64,000 nt of DNA. Source: Laccaria trichodermophora (Eukaryota; Basidiomycota; Agaricomycetes; Agaricales; Hydnangiaceae). Position 1 is the stretch's first letter, and every line of letters starts with the position of its first letter. The notes beneath the pieces were generated by a model. It saw nothing but the letters and a program-made list of their open reading frames with translations. It was not told the DNA's origin and did not search any database. A program made the position numbers and the translations under genes. The DNA lies in NCBI GenBank assembly GCA_018417955.1, contig JACTVC010000009.1, positions 1,178,001 through 1,242,000 of the forward strand, written 5' to 3'. Below, piece by piece: positions 1 through 11,939 of this stretch.

Positions 1-591
1 CGACCAGCAACAGTCAACGAAAACATTGACGGGCAAACGACAACCACAGTCGAATGCCAGCGCCCACGAACGACCTCACGAACGACATCCCTGTCAGCGA
101 CGTTGCAAGTATGCGACGCAGATGGACGAGGGATGATGACGACGACGCGCAGAAGGACGAGGGACGACGACTCTGACGACGTACTGCAAGTCGTCGGCGT
201 TTGGTACGTTCCTTTTCCCTTCTTTTATGCCCCCTCCTCCTTTTCTCTCCTCCATCCATACATTTGATCCCCTGTCGCCTCCCATTCACAACATCAAGCA
301 CCATCGTATTCTGACACGCCATCTCCCTAGCCGAGAGTATCAGCACGGCTGTATCATCATCAATCTGTGACCGACCACCCTCAGTGGTCCACCTACCAGG
401 TGCACAGGATCACGACGCACCAATGACGATCACGACAAACAGCAATGACAACGGCAACAACGACGGCCACGTCATCAGTTGAAGACGATGTGGAACATCG
501 TCCAGACAGTGACGACGTATGCCGTCGTCACTGTCTAGTCTTTCAGCTATGTCTTGTTACACACATCCTCCATCTCTTTGTTGACAGCAGA
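1..591. other. GAC/GTC-rich flanking DNA, no convincing gene
   Basis: This stretch is rich in GACGAC and CGTCGT tracts and has more CpG than the transposon DNA that follows. Short open frames on both strands are low-complexity (Arg/Ser-rich or Thr-rich) and show no family I recognise. The same base style resumes at 3829 on the far side of the composite Helentron, so 1-591 and 3829-4230 were probably contiguous before that insertion. Confidence 0.5.
504..536. repeat. Perfect 14-bp stem hairpin
   Basis: Arms at 504-517 and 523-536 are exact reverse complements (AGACAGTGACGACG and its complement) around a 5-nt loop. The hairpin lies about 55 bp outside the end of the composite Helentron. Function is unknown. 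Confidence 0.75.
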
Positions 592-3500
592 CTTGTGGGT
601 GTGGGCCAGTGCTTTGCATGGCATGTATGAGTCCTTCCTGTGGACTCTAAATTTAAAGTAGGAAATTGGTCATGTGACCACCCTCCTGACATTCCATCAG
701 CTGCAATGACATGCAATCACTCTATGATTTTCTGAGTTTTGTTCTATATTTGTAAATAGACCCTGAGCCCTGAGCCTAGCCATCAACATCATAGCAACAA
801 TGTGTGCTATCCTTTTTTTTTTTTTTGATTTTATGGCAATTTTTCCCAATTTTATAACTATTTTTCTGTTTATAGTAAAATATTCCCACAGTCCTGTTTG
901 ATATATCTCAGGAAAGAGGATGGTTAGTTATATTTTGTGACCTATAATAGCATGCTCTATATATCTGTAATGAATTTCCTTTTTGGGTTAAAATTCCCAC
1001 AGTATCAGAAACACAGCCTCTCACTTAGCTCCACTAACAAGAATTGTAGCCCCTTTCCTTACCTTTACACATATATATAAATAATGTCATGCAGACTATT
1101 CCTTATTGAGAAAAACACAAAATACTGAAAAAATTGGACACTTTTTGGAAATTGTCATGCATTTTTGACCAATATCTCAAAGAACAAGAAGGCTGGTCTG
1201 AGGATATAGTCATATTGCATAATAGATAGTTGTCTTAATTTTTCATATCTAGATATGGACCCTGAACACTGGACACAGCCCCTCATACATCATGGCAACA
1301 AAAAAGTATGATTTTTATTTTTACTCATTTTTTTCTGATTTGCTAGCCATTTTTCTTCCTTTGTTCTATATTTAGATATGGACCCTGAACCCTGAACACA
1401 GCCCCTTCAACACTGTGGTGACAGAGAAGATGCCTCTTAATTTTTGGGTATTTTTTTCTGATTTTCTGGCAACTTTTAGGTGGTTTCTGTATTTAGATAT
1501 TGACCCTGAACCCTGAACACAGCCTCCCCACCTTACTAAGCAATATTCTGATTTTTTACTTTTTTTTTTTGCTAATTTTCTAGCTATGTTCCCTGATTTT
1601 ATGGCTGCTTTTCTGTTTAAGAGAAAAAGTTCCCGTGGTGATGAAAGGTGAATCAATGAATGAAAAATTTGCCTAAGTCCTCAGTTGATAAAGAATGAGT
1701 CTTACTCATAAACTCGTAAGGACTCATAACACTTCCAAATATGGCAATCTGCCCAAATATAGCCAGAAAATGTTGTCTACAAGTTTCTTTATGTTTTCTT
1801 TAATGTCCAGCTATTTGCTCCAAGTGCTTTTTTGTGCTGTCTCTATTTTTAGATATGGACCCTGAACACAGCCCCTTCAACACCATGGCAACAAAGAATA
1901 TCACTTTTATTTTTGGGTATTTTTTCTCATTTTCTGGGAGTTTTTACCTCATTTCTATATTTAGATATTGACCCTGAACACAGCCTCCCCAACTTACTGA
2001 TCAATATTCTGATTTTTACATATTTTTTCCCAATTTTCTAGTTATTTCCCCCAATTTTATGGCTGCTTTTTTGTTTAAGGGAAAAAGTTCCCGCGGTGAT
2101 GAAAGGTAAATCAATGAATCAATCAATGAATGAATGAAAATTTTGCCTAAGTCCTCAGTTGATAAAGAATGAGTCTTACTCGTAAACTCGTAAGGACTCA
2201 TAAAAATACTGAAAAAATTGGACACTTTTTGGAAATTGTCATGCATTTTTGACCAATATCTCAAAGAGCAAGAAGGCTGGTCTGATGATATAGTCATATT
2301 GCATAATATAATGATATTTTTACATAATTACCTTAATTTTCCATCTTTAAATATGGACCCTGGACACAGCCCCTCATACATCATGGCAACAGAAAAAGTA
2401 TCATTTTTAGTTTTTTACTCATTTTTTTCTGATTTGCTAGCCATTTTTCTTACTTTGTTCTATATTTAGATATGAACTCTGAACCCTGAACACAGCCCCT
2501 TCAACACCATGGCAACAGAGAAGATCCCTCTTAATTTTTGAGTATTTTTTTGTGATTTTCTAGCAACTTTTAGCTGGTTTCTATATTTAGATATTGACCC
2601 TGAACCCTGAACACAGCCTCCCCAACTTACTGAGCAATATTCTGATTTTTTACACATTTTTTGCCATTTTTCTTGCCATTTTTTCTGATTTTATAGCTGC
2701 TCTTCTGTTTAAGGGAAAAGGTTCCCACAGTGATGAAAGGTAAATCAATGAATGAATGAAAAATTTGCCTAAGTCCTCAGTTGATAAAGAATGAGTCTTA
2801 CTCGTAAACTTGTAAGGACTCATAATATCTCAGGAAAGAAAATAGCTAGTCATATTTTGTGACCACATTGAGAAATATAACAGCATGCTCTATAAAACTG
2901 TCACCAATTTCCTTTTTGGGTCAAATTTCCCAAGGTACCAGAAACACAGCCTCTCACTTAGCTTTATTAACATGAATTGTAGCCCCTTTGCTTAGCTTTA
3001 CAAATATATATAAATAATGTCACACGGATCATTCCTTATTGAGAAAAACACAAAATACTGAAAAAATTGGACACTTTTTGAAAATAGTCATATATTTTGA
3101 CCATATATCTGCATAAGAAAGAAGGCTAGTCACATGATATAATCACATTGCTGATATTTAATGTTGCAATACTATTGGAGAGGCTGTATTCAGGGTCCAG
3201 GACACACTTCCAAATATGGGAATCTGCCCAATATAGCTAAATTATTGTCTATAAGTTTCTTCACTTTTTTCTTATTTTCCAGCTATTTTCTCTGAGTCTT
3301 TTTTCTTTCTGTCTATATTTAGATATGGACCCTGAACACAGCCCCTTCAACATCATAACAGTAGCAAATATCATTCCTATTTTTCTTCCCTTTTTTGGCA
3401 TATTTTGTAATCATGTTACACATTCCTTTTGGCTTTGTTCTATTTTAGATGTGGACCCTGAACCCTGAACACAGCCCCTTCATGATCATGGCAATGATAA

Positions 3501-3828
3501 ATACCATACTTATTTTTCATTTATTTTTCACTGATTTTCTACCTATCTGTTTCCATTTTTCAGACAGCTTTCTATATTTGGATATGGACCCTGAACCCTG
3601 AACACAGCCTCTCCAACTTACTGAGCAATATGCTGATTTTCTATACATTTCTTCCCAATTTATTTGCCATTTTTCCTGATTTTATGGCTGCTTTTCTCCT
3701 TAAGAGAAAAGGTTCCCGCGGTGATGAAAGGTAAATCAATGAATCAATCAATGAATGAATGAAAAATTTGCCTAAGTCCTCAGTTGATAAAGAATGAGTC
3801 TTACTCGTAAACTCGTAAGGACTCATAA
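592..3828 (-). mobile_element. Composite four-headed non-autonomous Helentron (family A), left copy
   Basis: Read on the minus strand, it starts at 3828 with TTATGAGTCCTTACGAG and ends at 592 with CACAAG. Three further copies of the same 5' end lie inside, at 2825, 2203 and 1729, but there is only one 3' end. The subterminal 3' part has the inverted AGGACTCAT repeat and a stem-loop about 14 nt before the tip, as in Helentrons. The interior consists of ~120-bp modules containing GGACCCTGAACCCTGAACAC. The element is collinear with 14667-17903 in inverted orientation: every paired coordinate sums to 18495, so there is no net indel, and I saw only isolated base differences. It has no transposase gene and would depend on a family A helicase such as that in 44499-64000. 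Confidence 0.88.
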
Positions 3829-4230
3829 CACAGGGACGACGTCACCATTGGCGACGTTCCATACGATGCAAAGCAACTGCATGGATGACGGCAAATGACG
3901 TTTGCAAAATTCGGTTGTGAATGACGGAGTACAACAACATCCCTCTGCAGTGAGATGGACAGAAGGGGGCAATGAACGATGACACGAGGACTACGATTTG
4001 TATGTTATGTTCCAAGTTATATGAACTATACGGATGTTCAATTTACGCCGCGTGGATGAAAATCGACAAAGGGCTGATAGTTAGTACTTAGTCTATGTAA
4101 AATATTATCCATATATCGTCCAAAACAAATGCAAACAATATTACCGCGCGCGCGGTAGTTTTGTTTGTACGTATTGATGTTGACCTCTCCAGCCACCATC
4201 TCTTCTACTTGAAATCTGCTATGGACTCTG
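3829..4230. other. Intergenic/promoter-side DNA upstream of the JmjC-like gene
   Basis: About 400 bp without a supported gene. It resumes the GAC-rich style of 1-591, then becomes AT-rich. A 16-bp perfect CpG palindrome, TACCGCGCGCGCGGTA, sits at about 4142-4157, roughly 75 bp upstream of the first usable ATG. It may be part of the promoter or 5' UTR of the next gene, but nothing in the sequence proves this. Confidence 0.4.
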
Positions 4231-7200
4231 ATGCTTCCAGTTCGGCTCACGTGGTTAATTGTCTGTACCATTTCCGCTCTCACTAAAGCAAGCACTCATA
4301 CTGGTTCACCCCCATCAGGCCCTTCAGAATGCCGCGCTGTCTCACCTGTGTTCTTGGCCTTTCCTTGGGCCACTCCACACATCGTACAAGTGCCAAAGCC
4401 TTTGGCCGACTTCACTGAGATAATGTCACCTCACAAGGTACTTTATTTCTGTGACCTTGATTGTAACTTAACAGACTGCTTTCAGCACTTCATCAATTCG
4501 CTAAATCGATTTGAGCGCTCGCTCTTTGCCTTTGATGAACTTGTGGTCAATTCTAACGAATTAGCACCACTTCTAGGCTTAGATGTCCTGAAAGCATCCA
4601 ACACGGTCACCCTACATCCAACGGCGATGACTGCATCATCAAAGGGGGAGTACAAAACCCTCGCTTCCATTCTTTGTGCATATCGAACATTTGAGGTCTT
4701 GGCTCTTGACTGTGAAACTGGTGTTTTGCATCCTCCCAGTCGCCTACTTCCTCCCTTGGCTTTCAACAAGTCTGAGCAGGATAGCGGAAAGATTGTTGTA
4801 CGTCGATTTATATATATTCTGATCCTCAAGCTAATTTTCCTTGCTTGCAGGGGTTTGACAGACTAGAAAATTGGCCCAAAGCTCTGCTTAACTTCCGGAA
4901 ACTTATAGGTCAGTCGGGACTACCTCAAATTCCTGACAACCTCCTTGCAGGAAGCAAACACCTTGCTCTCCTACGGATGGCAAGCAAGAACAAAGAAAAA
5001 GCAGGCTACATGAACGTTGTCGACAACTTTCTTCAAGCTGCTCTGCATCTTTACTACCTCAAGATGACCCAATTCCGAGATGGGTCTCTGCCTGACTATC
5101 CTGATATTTTAAATGACCATCTCCAGTGCGTTAGACTCATGTTACATTGATATCCAATACTCATATCTCTCAGCATCTTCAAAGACGAGACCTCTACAGA
5201 TGAATTCATCAATGATCAAGAGGAGGGGACTTACTACTTGCAAGATTTACTTGATGGAGAGACAGCTACACACACCCTCCACCAACTAGGGACACCTCTG
5301 CAATTAGCACTGCTCCTGACTCCTTTCTATTTGCTCTTTCCATTCCGGATAATCACCAGGTCTTATAATCGTCGGCTCGTTCTTGAAGCCTTTGCAGAGT
5401 TAACTCCTCGGAAGACACCCCTCGTGCTTAAAATTGAGAGATCCATCTGGCGTTCTCTTATAGCACTTGCTGATGTGACTATCACACCTCATGAAGCTTT
5501 GACACAACTGGTGTCAAGATTGCCGTGGGCCGAGATAGAGGCAGCATCCAACAACCCCCATGATTGTCTCATGTTTTGCACCGCTTTAGGTGAGAAATGT
5601 TAGACTGCTTTTCAAACTTCATTTATTTATTCTTTGTTGTATTTACAGCCCAGCCCTCTTCTTCTTCAACACCATTACAGCCTGGTTTGGCTGTTGGGAG
5701 GCAATTAGCAATAGAAGGTGCCTCCAACACCCTTACTCCAGACATACAAGTTAGTGGGCCCATGCCAGAAGCCTCAGTCATCCCCAACACTCAACGTTCA
5801 ACATCAATTGAGGACAATGCATCTTGCATCAATGAAGAGCATCTTGAAGCTCCAATGGACCATGATGGTGATTCCCCAATGCTCCCCACACCATTACCCA
5901 CCTCCAAAGGTCCTGAATTGCCCTCTATGCCTGCCCCCACAATGGACCAAGATGGTGGTGGTTCCCCAATGCTTCCCACGCCATTACCCACCTCCAAACG
6001 TCCTGAATCGTCCTCTACCCCTGACCCTGATGGTGATTCACCAATGCCAGAAAGTCTAGAAACTTCATTGGCCTCAGTTCTCAATTCAGTTTTTCAATCC
6101 CGTCCCATATCATCCCCTCACCTTGGGACTGTTAATCCCTCTCATATCTCCCTCCCACTCAATGTGTTGGGAAAAAATCTTTCAGGCGAAGAAGATATTG
6201 AGATGGGCGCCCTTAGTGAATTATCATCGTCATCTGAAGACGAAGATTCTGGTGGGTTGACATGTTACCTTTTTCTTGCATTTATGATCCGATAAAAATC
6301 AATGTTTACTGTATTCTAGAGCATTCGCCAGCTAGGCCTGCGAAAAAAACAAATCCTGAGGTGCAACCATCTGACAATGACAATACCGACGATGAAGGTG
6401 AGGCAGGAGCTGTGTTTTTGCTTTTGTTTTCTGCTGAAGCTCATCATTGCCAGAATCTTCATTGTCATCATCAGATGAGTCTACAGACAGTGGTGTCAAG
6501 AAGCCTGTTGGGAATACCTCAGGCAACAGGGGTGGAAGGGGTGATCCTGGAAACTTGAAGAAACCCAGGGTTGGCTCATCAAAGGTAGACACTAAGGGAC
6601 CCAAAGCGGAGGGTTCCCAAGCAACTGGTGGCGAGGATAATCCTAGGAAACGCTCTCGATTCGGTTCTATTGGGAATTCTCCAGATAAGCCAATCAATGT
6701 TGATGAGTTTCTGTCAATGTTTGAACCTGCAATACTGCATGATTATGTGCGTTTCATTTGATTTCAGTCTTGTCCATGCTAATCAGCTTTACAGGGCAAG
6801 GACGAAGAGATTTCTCTGAGTAAAGAAGAAGCTCCTCGCATTGTCTGTGACTGGTCATTCACAGTTTATGATATTGATGGCAATCCTCATGAATTCACGC
6901 CAGAATTCCATGTACGTGTCAAACTTGTTTATGAGTTTTAATAATCATTTATATTTTATCATTCAGCATGGTGTCTTCAATGACCGGTTCCAAGAGTTTA
7001 TGGAACTTGTTTATGATGGTTACATTGAGGGTCGTCCTCCTCACATCGTGGATCCGCAAAAATCTTGTCTGGCAAAATTGCATCATCAAGACTTTTCGAC
7101 CATGTCTGCCTCAGACATCCAGAACAAAATGCGCCATAAACAGGTCGTCGTCACTGGGCTCCCCTTCGATGAAAAGATGGAGTTTGATGCCAAAGGCCTT

Positions 7201-8867
7201 CGCACCGTTGTTGGTTCCATGACTGCACAGATCTCCATTACCGGTTCGTTTGAACTTATATATATATATTTTTGGTCTAATAATCTAAATCATTGTTATA
7301 GACTTCTCAGTCATCAACCCAGGGACCGACTGTGTTCCCTCTGTTGTCAGTGGCTATGTTAACGACCTTCTTGAGAATGCCTCGAGCACCGGCAAGATTT
7401 TGAATGGACTTGACCTCCCCATGTGGTCTTCCTATCGACCTTCAAACAATTATGAAACAGATGCTGTTGCATGGAATGTTACCCGTGGGACCCACAGAAT
7501 TCCGCTTCATGGACCCTTCCCAACCCAGGACCGTGAATGGGGTATTGCCGGTCTTAAGCATGTTCTCACTTTTCTCCACATTGACTGCGATGGGTTTAAC
7601 ACAAGATATGGCACTAAAGTTGGACGAAAACTGTGGGCCTTCTTGAGACCACAAGATTCGAAAAAACTCTCTTCAATTGACTTCTACATGGATGAAGATG
7701 GTTTTTCTCTCTCTGGGAAGCCCAAGGATATCAAGTATGACTTTGAGGCTGTTGTTCTTCGGCCTGGTGATGAACTGTGAGTGTTGTGTTGATAATCATG
7801 GCATTATCTCATGATATTGCAGTCATATGCTGCCCAATTCTGCACATTGGGTATATGGCATAGATGATGTGATTGCACAGGGCGGTCATTACTATTCCTC
7901 GTATCTTATGCAGGAGACTCTGCAAGGCGTTGTACACGCCTTTGTTCTCAACAAGTTTTTGACAAATACAGAGCATATCCCCTCTCGTCACCTATTGCGG
8001 AGGATCCTGATCTTCTATCAAGTTGGCCTCATTGAGGGTGGCATCTCTGAAGACGGTGAGATTCTCCCCTCATTGTTTATATCTTTGACTCATTTCCACT
8101 TGCAGATCCTGCATCAGTTCATCTACCTAACGTCGAGACGATGGAGGGCGTGCTCAATATCATCTGTCTTGCAGTCCTGATTATTCTTGGCAATGTTCTA
8201 GATTTCAGGACTTACAGCACTCCAAATCAAGGGGAAGATGATGAAGCCTCTCCTACCCAAAGAACATTGATGGACACTGGTGACATCAATGCCATACCCA
8301 ACAATGAAAGAATTGCGTATTGCTATGCACGTGGCGTTGCTTTACACATCCTCAAGTGGCTCCGTTCATGTGCCACTTTCACTGGCCCACCAGATGGTCT
8401 TGCCGATGATCTGATATCTCTTTTTTTTGTTCAGATTTTGGCTAGTCTATCAGACTACAAAAGCCTTGCTGAAGCAAAGAGTTATGGTGGAGTCCCCCAT
8501 TGCACCTCCCATTTGCTCAGTAAACAGATTGCCAACATTCTTGAGGTAGATCCGATTCTGAAGGCTGCATGGGCATATAAAGAACGTGTTCCTTCACGCT
8601 CTCTAGCTCTTGAGGAGAAGGAGAAGTACAATGTTGAATGGCAGTGTGAATGGGAACCCACGTCGTGGAGAGCCCCATCTGTTGGTGAGTAATATATAGT
8701 TATTCTATTTTGCAAGTGCTTATCAATATTTAGATTTTGCTCTTGCAGGGCAGACTCCATTTGATATCAAGTACTTTCAGGCCACTAAGCTGCGGATTAA
8801 CTCTGAGAATGCCAACATGATTGTTGATGTTGTCAAACCTCCACGCAAGAAAGCAAAAGTGGAATAA
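4231..8867 (+). CDS. JmjC-like (cupin-fold Fe(II)/2-oxoglutarate) protein, 13 exons, about 1327 aa
   Basis: Exons: 4231-4437, 4486-4797, 4851-5125, 5174-5589, 5649-6251, 6320-6397, 6454-6746, 6795-6911, 6967-7243, 7302-7776, 7823-8055, 8106-8684, 8749-8867. Every intron is 46-68 nt with GT..AG, and the sum is exactly 1328 codons without a stop. The middle (about 580-790) is low-complexity, acidic and Pro/Ser-rich, with a duplicated PMLPTPLPTSK motif. Residues ~860-1040 resemble a JmjC fold: HID near 952-954, then a GxKxW stretch, then PGDELHMLPNSAH with the second metal His near 1026, and GGHYYS. The C-terminus ends in a basic PPRKKAKVE, a likely nuclear signal. JmjC enzymes hydroxylate or demethylate proteins using Fe(II) and 2-oxoglutarate; the substrate here is unknown. 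The start is the first ATG in frame, and an upstream exon is possible. The gene is flanked by Helentrons but shows no breaks itself. Confidence 0.82.
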
Positions 8868-9042
8868 TGTTTTATATGCTGTCGTCTTTAGCTCTTGTTA
8901 TATGCCATGTGCACCTTGTACAATATTCTCACCATCATCTTGCAATCAATATCGCTCATTGCTATTCTTCTTTTCAAAATTTGTGAACCTAAATACTTTG
9001 CATCCAAGCTTGTCATTGATTGGCAGCACAATTTATCACAAA

Positions 9043-10209
9043 TTATGAGTCCTTACGAGTTTACGAGTAAGACTCATTCTTTATCAACTGAGGACTTAGG
9101 CAAAATTTTCATTCATTCATTGATTGATTCATTGATTTACCTTTCATCACCGCGGGAACTTTTTCCCTTAAACAAAAAAGCAGCCATAAAATTGGGGGAA
9201 ATAACTAGAAAATTGGGAAAAAATATGTAAAAAATCAGAATATTGCTTAGTAAGTTGGGGAGGCTGTGTTCAGGGTTCAGGGTCAATATCTAAATATAGA
9301 AACAAGCTAAAAGTTGCCAGAAAATCAGAAAAAATACCCAAAAATCAAGAGGGATCTTCTCTGTTGCCATGGTGTTGAAGGGGCTGTGTTCAGGGTTCAG
9401 GGTCCATATCTAAATATAGAACAAAGTAAGGAAAATGGCTAGCAAATTAAAAAAAAATGAGTAAAAAATCAAAATGATACTTTTTTGTGGCTATAAGGTA
9501 TGAGGGGGCTATGTCCAGTGTTCAGGGTCCATATCCAAATATGAAAAATCAAGACACCTATGTAAAAATAGTATCATATTATGCAATGTGACTATATCAT
9601 CAGACCAGCCTTCTTGCACTTTGAGATATTGGTCAAAAATGCATGACAATTTCCAAAAAGTGTCCAATTTTTTGAGTATTTTGTGTTTTTCTCAATGAGG
9701 AATGGTCTGCATGACATTATTTATATATATTTGTAAAGGTAAGGAAAGGGGCTACAATTTTTGTTAATGGAGCTAAGTGAGAGGCTGTGTTTCTGATACC
9801 GTGGGAATTTTAACCCAAAACAGAAAATTATCACAGATATATAGAGCATGCTATTATAGGTCACAAAATATAATTAACAAGATATATGCAAACAGGACTG
9901 TGGGAATATTTTACCATAAACAGAAAAATAGTTATAAATTTGCGAAAATTTGCTATAAAATCAAAAAAAAAAAAGAAAGGAAAAATAAGAATAGTACACA
10001 TTGTTGCTATGATATTGATGGCTAGACTCAGGGCTCAGGGTCCATTTGCAAATATAGAAGAAAACTCAGAAAATCTGAAAGTGATTACATGTTATTGCAG
10101 CTGATGGGATGTCAGAAGGGTGGTCACATGACCAATTTCCGAAATCAAATTTAGAGTCCACAGGAAGGACTCATACATGCCATGCAAAGCACTGGCCCAC
10201 ACCCACAAG
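9043..10209 (+). mobile_element. Short non-autonomous Helentron, family A (1167 bp)
   Basis: It begins TTATGAGTCCTTACGAG and ends CCCACACCCACAAG, followed by T. Near the 3' end AGGACTCAT complements the 5' tip (asymmetric terminal inverted repeat), followed by the stem-loop around GCCATGCAAAGCACTGGC. The interior has ~120-bp modules and the conserved block near 9670-9800 that also appears at 63300-63480 in the long Helentron A, so it looks like an internal-deletion derivative. There is no coding capacity. It lies between the end of the JmjC-like gene and the F-box remnant. Confidence 0.85.
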
Positions 10210-10259
10210 TATTTATTACAACATCAATGTCTTTATTCATCCAAACCTTCAATTTTTCA

Positions 10260-10427
10260 ATGTCTATTATGCATCAAGCATGGAATATTGCAGAAGTGAG
10301 ATCATTGATCTTCACACAGATTGATTCGCTTTGTGATCTGATGCAATTAGCTGCTACTTGCAAAGCTTTTACAAAACCTGCCACTAGAGCATCTGAAAGT
10401 GGCTCAGATAATGAGCAAGAGTTATGA
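10260..10427 (+). pseudogene. F-box domain remnant (55 codons)
   Basis: An ATG at 10260 opens a 55-codon frame ending in TGA. Its first ~35 residues match the pattern of the N-terminal F-box helices of Agaricomycete F-box proteins: a WNIAEVRSLIF helix, then LCDLMQLAATCKAFTKPA, followed by a short acidic Ser/Asp tail. F-box proteins recruit substrates to SCF ubiquitin ligases through this helix bundle; no substrate-binding repeats remain. It sits just after a Helentron 3' end and just before a Helentron protein fragment. It may be a solo fragment captured by a transposon, or an alternative first exon of the following frame. The domain call rests on pattern only. Confidence 0.5.
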
Positions 10428-10565
10428 ATAATAAATTCGTGTACTTCCTTACAGATCTTTCTCTAGACAAGTTGAGCTAAGTGTGATGTGCTGAGTGCTA
10501 TTGCTGAATCACATGTCCGTGTAAATTTAAGTCATGTGATTGTTCAACTTTCAAATATTTGAACA

Positions 10566-11802
10566 ATGACTGCCAATATTCTTTGTCCTCCATCGACTAT
10601 GCATCCATATTGGTGGACTCTGTTGCTACTTACCATCATCCCTCTGCTCCTTACAATCTATCCTGTTGATACAAACATAGAATCCAAAGCAATTTGCCAA
10701 GGATTGATAGCGGTTGGAAACAACCCGAGCCGTCATGCACCCATAATAGAGATTGGAAACAATCCAAGCCTGCTGGCACATGTTGACTATGTCAACGACA
10801 TTGAGATACACTTGACTATGCAGAGAGATTGGGAAATAGATGTTCAGGCTATGACAAACTCTGTCATTGCTGATGAATTTCAAGAACTAAAAGTAAAAGT
10901 AACTTGCATTATTCATTCACTATTTGGTTTCACGTTAGAATACCTGTGCAGTCAAATACCAGCCTTGGTATACTATAGTGCAATTGTATATTCCTTATCT
11001 GTTAACTATGCCGTTAAGCTCTGCATTTTGCTTGCACTTCGTTTTTCAAGACACTGTACTTTCCGTCATGTATATGCAAATAAACTTCGCTTGTTTCAAG
11101 AGCATCTCTCATTTTCACTACCTGCACTATTTGTTCGACATCGATTTGTTGTGCATTTGTCCTCTTTTATTCTTATTTCAAAAATAATTCAATATATAAT
11201 GGCCTATACATTTATCTCTTTCTCATCCATCTCCAACTGGTATGGCTATGAACTATTGTTGACAAATAGAGTTTCAGCTATCCAAGTCTCCACCATAAAT
11301 GAACCTTACCTTCATTCTATTAAACATTGGTATGGGTATGGGTGCCCTTGTCAAGCAATGATGGCAGTTGTGCCTTCCATTCAATATGGGGGTGGAAAGA
11401 TTAGCACAAACTTGAGTGAAATAAAAAATTACATCACTCCATACAGTCTAGAGCTACAGAATGCAACATCGGTTAATTATAAATACATTGGCCAGTTTGT
11501 GCTTCAAGCTGCTCAGGCTGAGTTACGTAAAAACCCTGAACTGCTTATATGTTATATGCCATTGGAATTATTAAAGGGAAAAATATCATTGGTTCAAGCG
11601 AAATCCATTGCAAAGATGCACAATGTTACAATATCAAGCAAATCTCCAGTTGCAGAGGTCTTGGAGGTTTTATCAGCACATATGTGTTCCTCACGATGTT
11701 CTCAATTTTATACATTGTTTGCTCCAGAAAAACCAGCTTTGACATCTTCTGAACGTCAAGCTAAGTGGTACAAGGGTCTCAGTAAAGCAGACAAGAAAAA
11801 AA
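10566..11802 (+). pseudogene. N-terminal fragment of a third Helentron protein (Helentron C)
   Basis: The open frame from 10566 carries, near its end (about 11545-11800), a module starting ICYMPLELL and ending with CSSRC plus a basic SSERQAKWYKGLSKADKKK stretch. The same order (LCKMPLTELI, HNIKFHSKSKS, CKSCEEY, then lysine-rich repeats) occurs in the N-terminal part of Helentron A around 61260-61480, so the two are related; the helical segment resembles a SAP-type DNA-binding motif. Upstream hydrophobic stretches probably include unrecognised introns. The frame is cut at 11802/11803 by a family B Helentron 3' end, and no Rep or helicase domain follows. Any continuation is lost or lies outside the window. 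Confidence 0.6.
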
Positions 11803-11860
11803 CTTGTGTTAGAGGCCATTGCAAGCATGGCAGAAACGAGTCCTCCTTTTTTTGCCAAGG
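11803..11860 (-). mobile_element. Family B Helentron 3' terminus (body to the right poorly defined)
   Basis: On the minus strand this ends ...CACAAG at 11803, preceded by a stem-loop (GCCAT / ATGGC around TGCAAGC) and the subterminal GGACTCGT repeat. It matches the 3' end of Helentron B at 26504-26546 and at 31074-31125. I could not find a matching 5' end to the right, so the element's extent is unknown; the modular repeats to about 13450 may be its body. Confidence 0.7.
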
Positions 11861-11939
11861 CAATAGAAACCAATTTCTACTTTTTCTCCTTTTTTTCTGT
11901 CTTTCTGGGTACATTTTTATCACAAACCAGTAAATCTTC

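Noticed and set aside
9046..9230. Small proteins starting MSPYEFTSKTHSLSTEDLG at every Helentron 5' end
   Set aside because: They are the translation of the 5' terminus itself. Most copies break off in AT-rich modules, and codons do not look conserved beyond the DNA constraint of the terminus.
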